Made by a program: the position numbers and the translations under genes. The notes below the pieces were generated by a model, which saw only the letters and a program-made list of their open reading frames with translations, was not told where the DNA came from and did not search any database. A stretch of 64,000 nt of DNA from G942493375 sp942493375. GTDB taxonomy: Bacteria; Armatimonadota; UBA5829. The DNA lies in NCBI GenBank assembly GCA_942493375.1, contig OW818698.1:2294001-2358000 (forward strand), written 5' to 3'. Positions within the stretch are counted from its first letter, which is position 1; each line of letters begins with the position of its first letter. This document shows, piece by piece, positions 1-9,047 of this stretch.

Positions 1-1361
1 GAACCTACATAAGCAACAACTGCGATCACAACTGCCGACAGGCTCACTATAACCGCCATAATCCGGTTCTTGAATACTGCCGAGAATAATATACCCGTGC
101 AAGCAGCAAGCCAGACTCCGGATATCACCAGTGGTAGTTGAACTAGTATCATCATCCAGTAAACGGGCTTAATAGTAGGCACTGCACTTGGATTTACTGC
201 AAACGCCAAGGATGCCGCCAAGTAGGTTAGCACAGATACCAGGGTTACATAAAAAATTGCTCCACTCAAATCCGGTTTAAATATATTTTTTAGATTGAAC
301 AGATAACGCAACATTGAGCTATTTTGGGGTTTGTTGAACGACCCAGTACATATGATAGACGATAAAAAAACCAGGGATGCCAGGACAGCCAATGGAGCGG
401 CGTTTATCATCTTTCCGGTTGAAATGCCATATGATTCACCCAAAGCATAATCCCCAAGTCCGAGTACAGCAAACACTATAAATGTGACCAGAAGCAATAT
501 TCTCATTAATACAGTTCGTTCACTTTTCCAATGCTTGACCCTGACAGCTGAGGCGCAAAGTAGAACCCCGCCGACCAATGACTGCAAAACTACAGTGATG
601 ACAGCCATAGGGATAGATACCCCGCATATTTTTGCTGACTCCATGCTTGAGCTGGCCCCTAATGCAGGAAGCATCAGTGTGCTCCAAATTGATTTAGCCA
701 AATTACCATTTGAATACATCATCATTAACAGGGAGTGTCCATTGAATATATACTGGAGCAGATAGAAGAGGCAGAATGCGCAGTACGTCATAACACCTCT
801 GATCGTCTTGCCCAATATGGTAGAAAAATACAGAGCTGTTGAGCACATCATGAAACAGAAAGATATCGTAATTAAATACGTGACAGCAATCTCTTCGGGG
901 GATATGCCTCCGAATATCAAGCACATACCGGCTAGAGGTAGTGAACTTAATATGAGCATCAGACAATAGAGTAAGCCCGAGGTAAGTTTTCCAAACACAA
1001 ACAGGAAGCTGTTTAGTCGACTTAAAGCCAGAGTTTCAATGGTTTTGTTCTCATATTCCCTGGATACTGCCGATGAAATGACACCAGGTATTGCAAACAT
1101 CAACACTATTGACTGAGTCCATGCTAAAGCAGTAAACAAGGCCAATCCCATTGAACCTGCTGCGGATAGCCTGATGGTTGGACGCCAGCCTGTCTCTGTG
1201 TAGTATGTTATGCACATCACAATTGAGATCAGCAGTAGATATCCTATGATTAATCCATATGCTCCGAGCCCACGCATTCTCGTACGCAGGTCTTTCACAA
1301 CTACTGGATTATCGCGGATATAGACATCAAATGCCTTTTTTACTCCAATGGATGCACTCAT
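1..1361 (-). CDS. ABC-2 type transporter permease, 3' end cut by window edge
   Basis: About 453 residues are visible; the C-terminus lies outside the window. The protein is a clear paralogue of the permease just upstream. Both begin with a cytoplasmic segment containing DNPxVxxDLRTRMRG, then a hydrophobic helix, and share SREYExKTIE, GGISPEEIAVTYL and later membrane blocks. This is the ABC-2 membrane-domain pattern (NatB/ABC2_membrane type). The ATG follows a G-rich ribosome site and begins 23 bases after the upstream stop, so the two permeases are almost certainly cotranscribed. It probably pairs with its paralogue as a heterodimeric membrane domain driven by the ATPase at 2983-3912. The substrate cannot be read from sequence. 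No frameshift is visible in the part present. Confidence 0.85.
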   Translation of the reverse strand, partial: MSASIGVKKAFDVYIRDNPVVVKDLRTRMRGLGAYGLIIGYLLLISIVMCITYYTETGWRPTIRLSAAGSMGLALFTALAWTQSIVLMFAIPGVISSAVSREYENKTIETLALSRLNSFLFVFGKLTSGLLYCLMLILSSLPLAGMCLIFGGISPEEIAVTYLITISFCFMMCSTALYFSTILGKTIRGVMTYCAFCLFYLLQYIFNGHSLLMMMYSNGNLAKSIWSTLMLPALGASSSMESAKICGVSIPMAVITVVLQSLVGGVLLCASAVRVKHWKSERTVLMRILLLVTFIVFAVLGLGDYALGESYGISTGKMINAAPLAVLASLVFLSSIICTGSFNKPQNSSMLRYLFNLKNIFKPDLSGAIFYVTLVSVLTYLAASLAFAVNPSAVPTIKPVYWMMILVQLPLVISGVWLAACTGILFSAVFKNRIMAVIVSLSAVVIAVVAYVG

Positions 1362-1384
1362 ATAGATATCTACCCCCTGTAATC

Positions 1385-2905
1385 CTACTCTGCGACTCCC
1401 CCAAACTGCTTTAATGCTCTATCGGTAAAAAACAGACATCCAGCCGATATAGCGAGGCATATGCAACTCATTATTATAATTCCTGCATGATCTGGCCAGA
1501 CGATGGGTCTCGGTGTAGAGTAACCAACATAATAGGAAACTCTAAGATACCTAAATGCATACTGGCCGTAATAGATCATATAAGCTACCAGCACAACAAC
1601 AATGCTCATTATTACAGCAACTGCCCTACTCCGGAACAGTGCCGAGAACAACACACCGGTTGAAGCTGCCAACCAGACAGCAGCTAATACCAATAACAAT
1701 TGCTCTACAATAACTGACCAATATGCGGGTGCAAGACTTCCAGAACCAGCATTAAAATAGAATGCGATCGATGCAGCCATATATGTCAGTAACGAAATAA
1801 CAGTGACATATGTCATTGCACCGCTCATGTCCGGTTTTAACAGGTTCTTAGCTGTGAACAAATAACTCATCATCGTTTGACCAGGTCCTCTACGCAATGG
1901 ACCACTTGCCACAACTGATGCCAGTATTAATAGATGTCCCAATACCGCCAACGGAGCTGCGGCAGATGATGCTCCTGATGATGATGCTAAGACAACCTTG
2001 AAAGTACTATCTCCTAACCCGAGAAGAGCCCAGACCACAAATGAAACCAACAGTAACACCCTGAGAATTCCAGCTCGTTCGGTCTTCCAATGCTTAACTC
2101 TGGCTGCAGAAGCGTATAACAAAACAGCACCGGCAAGTATTTGCACAATGACAGTGATAACTGCAAGAGGAATAGACACTCCACAGATCTTTGCAGATTC
2201 CATTCCTGAATATGCCGCATTAGCCGGAATCATCAGCATACTCCATATCTTCAGGGAACCGTGGGAAAATATCTGCACCACCACAAATCCGGTCTGAATT
2301 AAATAGAAGAAATTGAACACGTAAAAAAGAAGCAAAGCACCAACTGTCTTACCGACAACAGTCGATAGATACAGTCCTACTGAGCACATCATGAAACAGA
2401 AGACAATAGTCAGCAGATAAGTCACTGCTATCTCTTCCGGGGATATACCTCCAAACATCAGGCATATACCAGCAAGTGGCAACGTACTTATCACCAGCAC
2501 CACACAATAAAGCAAGGCAGAAATCAGCTTGCCAAACACATACAAGAAACTATTAAGTCTACTCAGCACCACCATTTCGATTGTCTTTTTTTCATATTCT
2601 TTCGATACGGCGGCGGATATTACGCCAGGTATTACGATCATCAGAATTATCGTCTGAGTCCAGGCTAAACCTGTAAACATCCCCGAACCAATTCTACTGG
2701 TGGCTGAAATCCCGGTAGCTGCTCCCCAATCAGTAGTCGCATAGAAAACAATGCACATGACAATAGCAATCAGAAGTAAATATACAATAAGTAATCCAAA
2801 GGCTCCCATTCCACGCATCCTGGTACGCAAGTCTCTTATAACTATCGGATTGTCTTGGATGTATGTATTAAAAGTGCTTGTTAGAAAGCCTTTAAGGTTG
2901 TTCAT
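1385..2905 (-). CDS. ABC-2 type transporter permease
   Basis: 506 residues with about twelve hydrophobic stretches and the layout of ABC-2 permeases: an N-terminal cytoplasmic tail with DLRTRMRGMG, a first membrane helix near 33-57, a long exposed segment, and a SKEYEKKTIEMVVLSRL cytoplasmic element next to a membrane helix, which in this family contacts the ATPase. The ATG is preceded by GGGAGAG. The gene lies between the ATPase (77 bases upstream) and a second, paralogous permease (23 bases downstream), giving an ATPase-permease-permease operon. Export of a lipid, glycan or peptide is typical of the family, but nothing here selects among them. Identity to the neighbour is scattered along the whole length, so this is an old duplication and not a recent copy. 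Confidence 0.88.
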   Translation of the reverse strand: MNNLKGFLTSTFNTYIQDNPIVIRDLRTRMRGMGAFGLLIVYLLLIAIVMCIVFYATTDWGAATGISATSRIGSGMFTGLAWTQTIILMIVIPGVISAAVSKEYEKKTIEMVVLSRLNSFLYVFGKLISALLYCVVLVISTLPLAGICLMFGGISPEEIAVTYLLTIVFCFMMCSVGLYLSTVVGKTVGALLLFYVFNFFYLIQTGFVVVQIFSHGSLKIWSMLMIPANAAYSGMESAKICGVSIPLAVITVIVQILAGAVLLYASAARVKHWKTERAGILRVLLLVSFVVWALLGLGDSTFKVVLASSSGASSAAAPLAVLGHLLILASVVASGPLRRGPGQTMMSYLFTAKNLLKPDMSGAMTYVTVISLLTYMAASIAFYFNAGSGSLAPAYWSVIVEQLLLVLAAVWLAASTGVLFSALFRSRAVAVIMSIVVVLVAYMIYYGQYAFRYLRVSYYVGYSTPRPIVWPDHAGIIIMSCICLAISAGCLFFTDRALKQFGGVAE

Positions 2906-2982
2906 ATGGTAATCTCTCCCATTTTTTGGAAACTATTATTACTTACCCAGACAGGACTTATGGGACTAATAGGACATGCATT

Positions 2983-3912
2983 TTATGAAACCAATCCCTT
3001 AGTGACTTGCATAAAGACATCCTGAAGGTCCACCCGTGCTTCCTCAAAACCTATCACTTTGAAACCGTTTGAAACAAGGGACTGCAGCACATTGTGCTGA
3101 GTTCCATCTTCTCCAATGTAGGTAGCCATTACGGAGCCTTCTTCGTCTGTCGTTACCTCACTCACAAACTCTGTTGTCTTAAGTAGGGCAATTGCTTCAG
3201 GCACCCGCTCTGCCAGTCGTATCTTAAGAACAAGACCTCCACGGCATTTGCGCATTATTTCTTCTACATCTCCACTGACTACAAGCCTGCCCTGTTCAAT
3301 AACAGCGATCTTGTTACAAAAATCCGCCAGTTCAGGAAGGATATGAGATGAAATCAAGATGGTCTTGCCCATCCTGCGCAGTTCCTTCAACAGTTCACGT
3401 ATTTCTATTCTGGCCCTGGGATCGAGTCCGGAAGCGGGTTCATCCAATAGCAGCAGCTTAGGATCGTGCAGGATAGTCTTGGCCAGACAAAGCCTCTGTT
3501 GCATACCACGAGACAATTCCGAAACCATAGCTTCGTATTTCGCAGAAAGGTCTGTGAGCTCAAGTACATCTTTGATAGTCGGAAGACGTTTTTCCTTTGG
3601 GAGTTTGTATGCCGATGCAAAAAAATCTAAATACTCCCATACCTTCACGTCCTCATACAACCCGAAGAAATCCGGCATATAGCCAATCAAGGAACGCACT
3701 TCATCGGTATGTTCAGTTATATCCATTCCATCAATGTATATTTTCCCTGAAGTTGCCTGGAGCAGGGTACTGATCATACGGATAGTCGTAGTCTTGCCGG
3801 CGCCATTTGGACCTATAAAGCCCATAATATCTCCGGCTTCGACTTCAAGATTCAATGAATCCACCGCAGTCAGGCTGGGGTACATTTTGGTGAGATTTTC
3901 TATTCTAAGCAA
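2983..3912 (-). CDS. ABC transporter ATP-binding protein
   Basis: 309 residues. Walker A GPNGAGKTT lies at 34-42, an LSRGMQQR signature at 133-140, Walker B LLLLDEP at 153-159 and the switch histidine at 190 (SSH). The signature motif has Arg in place of the usual first Gly of LSGGQ, a common variation in this CcmA/NatA-like class. The last 95 residues form the C-terminal extension usual for ABC-2 exporter ATPases. Translation starts at TTG, supported by AGAGGTGA about eight bases upstream; no ATG is as well placed. It should energise the two permeases that follow and act at the cytoplasmic face of the inner membrane. Substrate unknown. Confidence 0.93.
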   Translation of the reverse strand: MLRIENLTKMYPSLTAVDSLNLEVEAGDIMGFIGPNGAGKTTTIRMISTLLQATSGKIYIDGMDITEHTDEVRSLIGYMPDFFGLYEDVKVWEYLDFFASAYKLPKEKRLPTIKDVLELTDLSAKYEAMVSELSRGMQQRLCLAKTILHDPKLLLLDEPASGLDPRARIEIRELLKELRRMGKTILISSHILPELADFCNKIAVIEQGRLVVSGDVEEIMRKCRGGLVLKIRLAERVPEAIALLKTTEFVSEVTTDEEGSVMATYIGEDGTQHNVLQSLVSNGFKVIGFEEARVDLQDVFMQVTKGLVS

Positions 3913-3954
3913 ATGATTTCACCTCTTGCGAATAAATGCATTTGTCTTCAAATT

Positions 3955-4018
3955 ATGTCATTCTGAACGTCATGTAGAATCTAGAAAAGCAGATTCTTCA
4001 CTGCGTTCAGAATGACAT
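3955..4018. repeat. Imperfect palindromic intergenic repeat (TCATTCTGAACG family)
   Basis: Two 15-base arms, ATGTCATTCTGAACG and its complement, enclose a second 7-base stem (AGAATCT/AGATTCT). A further half copy (CATTCAGAATGACAG) follows at 4022-4036. The core matches the longer palindrome at 33729-33790 and, more loosely, the one at 61290-61330. It sits between the 728-residue membrane protein gene and the ATPase gene. Confidence 0.8.
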
Positions 4019-4082
4019 ACACATTCAGAATGACAGATACGTCAAATATGCGTGCCGACTCATACATGCAGCACAACGTTAA

Positions 4083-6269
4083 TTAGAACCTGATAATGAT
4101 GCAACTAGCGGACTTTACCTGTGGTGATACACCATTTATGGAGTATCCCGGATCCACATCAATATCCGCGACTAATACAGGTTCATTTGCTCCACGGGCA
4201 GCAGATTCAGTGCCTGATCTTAACCTGGACGCCACTTCGTTGACTGAAGATTGGCCCGGCTGCACTCCATGAACTCCTGGTGCAACTGCACCAGGTGGCA
4301 TACCAGGCATGCCTGGCATACCAGCACCCATGCCAGGGCTCATACCGGGCATTTTAGGAGGTGCAACAATACCACCTTTGGGGCGCTTAGGCATCAACAT
4401 AGACATTCTGATGTTTTTAGTCTTACCAGGAGAGATATCACCTAGATCTATATTGGATGAAGCATACACTAATAGACAATTCTTCAAGATATACTTTGTA
4501 TTGTTAGTTAAGACTCCTGTCAGGGTTGTCCCAACGGTCGCTACATGCCCGTCCACTGTTCCTCCAAGGTCTAATCCACCAGACGAATCGAAAGACTGGC
4601 TGGACCACATTGCCATCTTTACATTGTCCCATACAATCTTGTCTCCCATAGTAGCAATCGGGAACGGGCTGGGTTCTTCATCATATGATCCATACATAGA
4701 TGCACTCTCGGCGGCAGAATTAGCAAGAGCCATAGGGTCTTTCAATTCGACCGTATATCCTCTTCTCGCAGGTGAGAAAACCCATCCAGAAGATATTGAA
4801 CCTGCAGTTCTGGCACCTACAGATGCAACCATGACAGATGCCTGGCTGAGGAGTATCTGTCCACCCTTAACACTGTATCCGATCCCGTATGCACCGATTG
4901 TAAAGAACAGAACAATAGCTGGAACAGTAACCCAGGCCAGTTCTAATCGCTTCTTCATTCTCAGCACTGTGTAGTTCACTGGAACCAGCACCATGATATA
5001 TATGCCAAGAAAGATCCAGATAATATTGGGGGAAGGAGTTTTGACAGCTGGATTCATAGAGACAGCAGCGCTTGGGTTTAATACTGGCGAAGGCCCCCCG
5101 TAACCACTTGTCATATACTGACTCATTGAAAGAGATAGTGCTGGCGAACTCATATACATTCGGGGATTTCCAGCTAGAGATTTCCAAAATGCGGTCTGTC
5201 CGGCCCAGTTTCTGAATGGTTGTGCACTTGGATCGAATGCCAGGAACACAACTCGTCCTGCACCATAATTGCGCACCGCCCACACAAGTCCGGAGGAATC
5301 CTGTAAACTGTATGTGCATCTACTGGAAATCGGAGTGGAGCGAGCAAGAGCGATCGGTCCAATTGGGCCTGTTTTGCAGATAGACTCAACACTTGGTAGT
5401 CCTGCTGCCTGACCCGCACCTGTCACCATTACCGGTAGCAATTCTCCATAAAATGACGGTTCCTGCAATTTCCTGAAGTCGGCTCCGGATGGAATGACCA
5501 GCGTCCCACCACCAGCAACCCACATCTTCATTGAGTTAATCACTTCAGGAGATGCAGTTGAAGCGGTAAAATCCAGCAGGACCAGCATGTCGACAGCCGA
5601 AAATCCAGCTGGTCTATCAGGTAGGTTCTGTTGTTCTATCCAACCAACTCTAAACTGGACTTGTGAACCACCTGAACCCGGCATGCCAGGCATACTTGGC
5701 ATACCACTCTTGATTGCAGACACGGGCAATCTATATGTTTCATTAGCCAGGAATGATAACCGTTTGTCCATACCACCGACCGTAACAACCGTGTAGTCAT
5801 TACTGCCCGAGGAACCCGAAGTAAAATCGATTCGGGGTTTTACTTTTGCTACTACCCAATAGCCTGAACGCAAAGACACAGTGGTGTCACCATAGTTGTT
5901 TAATTTAACATATATTTGGTATTTTTTCTTGGCGCCTGATGGAAGAGTTACAGGTGGGGCGCATATGGTTGCTGGCTCTTCAGAAGCAGAGCCTCCATAT
6001 CCCTGTTGGGTAACTTCCAGCGTTCCGGGTATTTCCCCACCTGAATCATTCTCAATAGTCACATTGATCGGAGTCCAAACTTGCGTTCCGGCAAGTCCAC
6101 CAAATCCAACAACAGCTTCCATCTTGATTGCCCAGGTCATACTACAGGACGCCAAAATAAGAATTGCTGACGTTGTAATAAATAAAAGTCGCCAATTTAT
6201 AGACAATATCGGCCTCCAGGTAAGAAAAATGCTGAGTTTCCAGGTCACTCTCATACAAACAATAGACAC
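4083..6269 (-). CDS. Large membrane-anchored protein, probable partner of the adjacent ABC exporter
   Basis: 728 residues starting at GTG with AGGAA upstream; an in-frame ATG five codons later is an alternative. A hydrophobic segment near 25-47 anchors or exports the protein. The following 370 residues are predicted extracytoplasmic and beta-rich. The stretch near 215-330, with DMLVLLDF, MKMWVAGGGTLVIPSG and YGAGRVVFLAFDP, resembles the class I glutamine-amidotransferase-like fold found in GldG/DUF4350-type proteins. Two membrane helices follow near 420-475, then a second soluble domain. Near residues 650-680 there is a low-complexity Met-Gly-Pro run (MPGMSPGMGAGMPGMPG). It lies just upstream of the ATPase and permeases in the same direction, which suggests an accessory subunit. 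I cannot assign a biochemical activity. Confidence 0.7.
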   Translation of the reverse strand: MSIVCMRVTWKLSIFLTWRPILSINWRLLFITTSAILILASCSMTWAIKMEAVVGFGGLAGTQVWTPINVTIENDSGGEIPGTLEVTQQGYGGSASEEPATICAPPVTLPSGAKKKYQIYVKLNNYGDTTVSLRSGYWVVAKVKPRIDFTSGSSGSNDYTVVTVGGMDKRLSFLANETYRLPVSAIKSGMPSMPGMPGSGGSQVQFRVGWIEQQNLPDRPAGFSAVDMLVLLDFTASTASPEVINSMKMWVAGGGTLVIPSGADFRKLQEPSFYGELLPVMVTGAGQAAGLPSVESICKTGPIGPIALARSTPISSRCTYSLQDSSGLVWAVRNYGAGRVVFLAFDPSAQPFRNWAGQTAFWKSLAGNPRMYMSSPALSLSMSQYMTSGYGGPSPVLNPSAAVSMNPAVKTPSPNIIWIFLGIYIMVLVPVNYTVLRMKKRLELAWVTVPAIVLFFTIGAYGIGYSVKGGQILLSQASVMVASVGARTAGSISSGWVFSPARRGYTVELKDPMALANSAAESASMYGSYDEEPSPFPIATMGDKIVWDNVKMAMWSSQSFDSSGGLDLGGTVDGHVATVGTTLTGVLTNNTKYILKNCLLVYASSNIDLGDISPGKTKNIRMSMLMPKRPKGGIVAPPKMPGMSPGMGAGMPGMPGMPPGAVAPGVHGVQPGQSSVNEVASRLRSGTESAARGANEPVLVADIDVDPGYSINGVSPQVKSASCIIIRF

Positions 6270-6499
6270 AGTATTTCCTACATGACTTCAACAAAGAAAC
6301 CAAAGTTCCTTCGCCAAAAATGTAATACGGATGATTTGTTGCTCATGTATAATCGATATGGCAGCTATGGATATGTTGATATTTGTCAAAACAAACAACT
6401 AGAGGGGAATGGGTAGCAGGATTTATAGATAGATATAGAGGCTGGTGCATATCGACCAACCTCTAAATCCAATAATGAATTCAACGATTCCGGGAGATG

Positions 6500-6856
6500 T
6501 CAGGCTGCGGAGATTGCTTTCATCACATCATCCATATTCTGATGCAACGCAAATATGGCATCCAATTTGGTTATATGAAGGACGCGATCAATGGAAGAAG
6601 CACAACCAATCAGATTGACTGTTCCTCCATTAGGACGAAGGCGTTTCACTGCAGACAACAAAATGCCGAAACCGCTACTATCCATGTAACGCACATTGTG
6701 CATATCTACGATTAAGTGCTGCTGGGCACCATCCAGAATACTCACCACCGCCTGTTTGAACTGCGGTGCTGAATATACATCTATTTCCCCGGACAGGTTC
6801 AACACTTTGTGTCCCTGCACTTCAACAATCTGAGTCTCTAATCTAATGTTTTCCAT
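6500..6856 (-). CDS. STAS-domain anti-sigma factor antagonist (SpoIIAA/RsbV-like)
   Basis: 118 residues, a single STAS domain. The segment VRYMDSSGFGILLSAVKRL (55-73) carries the conserved MDSSG loop; by comparison with SpoIIAA the phosphorylatable serine should be Ser61. In this family the unphosphorylated antagonist binds an RsbW/SpoIIAB-type kinase and frees a sigma factor or other target. An SD sequence (GAGGTGAT) lies five bases before the ATG. The gene stands alone here. A plausible kinase (55870-56487) and PP2C phosphatase (53255-55381) are encoded almost 50 kb away, so any pairing is inference. Confidence 0.92.
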   Translation of the reverse strand: MENIRLETQIVEVQGHKVLNLSGEIDVYSAPQFKQAVVSILDGAQQHLIVDMHNVRYMDSSGFGILLSAVKRLRPNGGTVNLIGCASSIDRVLHITKLDAIFALHQNMDDVMKAISAA

Positions 6857-6945
6857 TCTATCACCTCAAGTCGGAGACAGCCGCAGCCACCTCGTCACCA
6901 TAACCATAAGAAATATAATCTAAATTCTATAAAGAATGCTTTATG

Positions 6946-7632
6946 TTATCGTCTGCCTGCTATGACTAAAAGGTCAAAGCAAAGAGAGACTCCCCAATGT
7001 AACACAAATCCTGGAATAAACGATTTCGCTCTTAAAGCCAGGACTCCCAGTATAATACCCGCAGCAAATGAGGAAAAAACTTCGACAGGCGGTTTCCCAA
7101 TATGCAATAGTCCAAATGCTACTGCCTGCAGCAATACCGCCCACAAACCGATACTCCGCTCCATTCCTTGAAGCAGATACCCTCTGAAAAAGAACTCCCA
7201 AAAAAACAAATACATACCATAACTTGCTAATGCAAAAATGGCTGCCCCATAGTCAATAGCAAACGGACTGACATCAGACCGGCCAAACACTCCACTATAA
7301 TCTGAAAAGTGCTTAAAAATCGGATAATATGCCTGAAATTCCGGCCAACGAAACACACGAAACACCAGAATCACAGCCATCAGCACACCGAACATTATAC
7401 CGACAGCAGGCCAAATGCCTTTTTTATCAAATCCAAGAGTGAATCCGAACTTTTCAGGTCCTTCCCGGAATAACAGAACAATCGTCAACATAGGAACCCA
7501 GAACAGGCCCATAATGTTGCCAAGTATATAATGACTGTATGGGCTGGATTGTCTATTAAAACTCCACAGCGCAGCTGTGACAGCCACTCCCACCAGGGCA
7601 ACCGTCAGACTGATCATCCTGTTCCTGGCCAA
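6946..7632 (-). CDS. CPBP family intramembrane metalloprotease (CAAX/Abi)
   Basis: 228 residues with roughly seven or eight hydrophobic helices. Motif 1 reads FFWEFFFRGYLLQGME near 161-176; the usual EExxxRG has only its second glutamate here (WEFFFRG). Motif 2 is FGLLHIGKPPVEV, with the histidine and GKPxxE seen in one CPBP branch, followed by a third histidine in FVLHW. The family cleaves substrates within the membrane, in eukaryotes prenylated CAAX proteins; bacterial substrates are mostly unknown. Translation begins at TTG with AAGAGGAT upstream, and an ATG five codons later is possible. No obvious operon partner. Confidence 0.85.
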   Translation of the reverse strand: MARNRMISLTVALVGVAVTAALWSFNRQSSPYSHYILGNIMGLFWVPMLTIVLLFREGPEKFGFTLGFDKKGIWPAVGIMFGVLMAVILVFRVFRWPEFQAYYPIFKHFSDYSGVFGRSDVSPFAIDYGAAIFALASYGMYLFFWEFFFRGYLLQGMERSIGLWAVLLQAVAFGLLHIGKPPVEVFSSFAAGIILGVLALRAKSFIPGFVLHWGVSLCFDLLVIAGRR

Positions 7633-8011
7633 TGATGTTATATCCTCTTACGACCTGCCGACATTTGTGTTCACATATTGTATTAAACAAAGAGATGCAT
7701 TTTTCCTCTATCATATATGCAGTACGACAGGTCGTCAAGTTACAGGTGGTAACAATTCAGTATTTGCTAGTAAATTTCCGTCCATCCTTCGATACGCGCT
7801 CCGCGCTACTCAGGACGAACGGAAATTTACTATATTACACATTCACACTGAACTGTTACTACAGGTGATAATATCTTGTAATTTTTGGGAGCTCTAAATA
7901 GAACAGGTAGAGAATCTCATCAACCCAGTAAAATTCCCGAAGGTATTATCCAATACAAATCGTATATAGCATATTGTGATTCTGATTTGCGAGAGGAGCA
8001 CTGAATAGATT
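7633..8011. other. Intergenic region between divergent genes
   Basis: I find no convincing gene here. It holds the 5' regions of the CPBP protease (minus) and the Gfo/Idh gene (plus), and a palindromic repeat at 7768-7832. The plus-strand gene has GAGAGGAG about 13 bases before its ATG, a rather long spacing. Confidence 0.6.
7768..7832. repeat. Palindromic repeat with a GC-rich core
   Basis: Perfect 14-base arms (TAGTAAATTTCCGT and its complement at 7819-7832) flank a core containing CCTTCGATACGCGC and CTACTCAGGACGAAC. The core resembles the CACTCAGCACGAA segments near 12.2 and 13.1 kb. It looks like a dispersed intergenic repeat inserted upstream of the oxidoreductase gene. Confidence 0.7.
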
Positions 8012-9031
8012 ATGAAACCATCAGATATTAAAGTCGGCGTTATTGGATATGGCGGCGCATTCAGTATGGGTAAGTACCACTTTGAGTTTATGCAGAAGGC
8101 AGGTATGGTACCAACAGCAGTCTGTGACCCTGACGAGTCCAGGCTTTCCGTTGCCCAGTCGGATTTCCCCGGAATCTCTGTTTACACATGTGTAGACGAA
8201 ATGCTAAAGAATCCCGATCTGAACCTGGTAACTATCATAACCCCACACAATTCACATGCCGAGATAGCAATCAAATGCCTGAATGCGGGCAAGCATGTTG
8301 TTTGTGAAAAACCAATGGCTATCACAACCGAAGAGTGCGATGAAATGATTGCCGCAGCCAAAGCTAATAACGTAATTCTATCTGCGTTCCATAACCGTCA
8401 CTGGGATGGAATGGTGCTTCAGGCTGTAAAAGAAGTAAAAGCCGGCACACTGGGCGAAGTTCTCCGAGTTGAGGCCCATATGCAGAGCTACGGTAAACCA
8501 GGTGACTGGTGGAGAAGCAGCAAGAGCATATCCGGCGGTATTTTGTATGACTGGGGAGTCCATCTCCTTGAATACACACTACAGGTTCTTGACAGCGATA
8601 TCGCTGAAGTTTCCGGTTTTGCTAAATCCGGTTTTTGGGCAGACCAGACCAAATGGAAAGATGACACCAACGAAGACGAAGGCTTCCTGGTTGTCCGTTA
8701 TACCAATGGTAAATGGAGCACTCTGAGCCTGTCTTCAGTAGATTCTAATCCCAGACCTGGATATTTTGAGATAACTGGAACAAAAGGTTCATACTGGAGT
8801 GACCTTGGCAGTTATAAAATGGTAGTCCAGTATGATGACAAGACCTGGAAGTCTGAAGGTCCAGTTCCTGAGCAGGAACAGTGGAAATACTATCAGAATA
8901 TCGCTGACCACCTGACCAATGGTGACGAGTTAATCATTACTGGTGAATGGTCACGCAGACCCATCCATATACTTGACCTTGCCTGCAAGAGTGCAATAGA
9001 AGGCAGAGCGCTGCCAGCTAAATACAAGTAA
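8012..9031 (+). CDS. Gfo/Idh/MocA family NAD(P)-dependent oxidoreductase
   Basis: 339 residues. The N-terminal Rossmann fold opens with VGVIGYGGAFSMGKYH, and the conserved catalytic-lysine motif appears as CEKPMA near 96-101. The C-terminal half is the mixed alpha/beta substrate domain with GGILYDWGVHLLEY, where the GxxxDxGxH pattern provides the usual active-site histidine. Members oxidise or epimerise sugars, inositols and related polyols in the cytoplasm; this sequence does not define which. A second family member lies at 25913-26932. The gene appears monocistronic and is followed by a double palindromic repeat before gyrA. Confidence 0.92.
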   Translation: MKPSDIKVGVIGYGGAFSMGKYHFEFMQKAGMVPTAVCDPDESRLSVAQSDFPGISVYTCVDEMLKNPDLNLVTIITPHNSHAEIAIKCLNAGKHVVCEKPMAITTEECDEMIAAAKANNVILSAFHNRHWDGMVLQAVKEVKAGTLGEVLRVEAHMQSYGKPGDWWRSSKSISGGILYDWGVHLLEYTLQVLDSDIAEVSGFAKSGFWADQTKWKDDTNEDEGFLVVRYTNGKWSTLSLSSVDSNPRPGYFEITGTKGSYWSDLGSYKMVVQYDDKTWKSEGPVPEQEQWKYYQNIADHLTNGDELIITGEWSRRPIHILDLACKSAIEGRALPAKYK

Positions 9032-9047
9032 AGTGTAGTAACCTTTC

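Noticed and set aside
1..2905. Assembly duplication of the ABC permease
   Set aside because: The two copies differ throughout their length and have different flanks, so they are true paralogues.
4309..4974. Plus-strand open frame of 221 codons opposite the large exporter-linked gene
   Set aside because: It is the antisense shadow of a well-supported minus-strand gene; it has no family motifs and no ribosome site.
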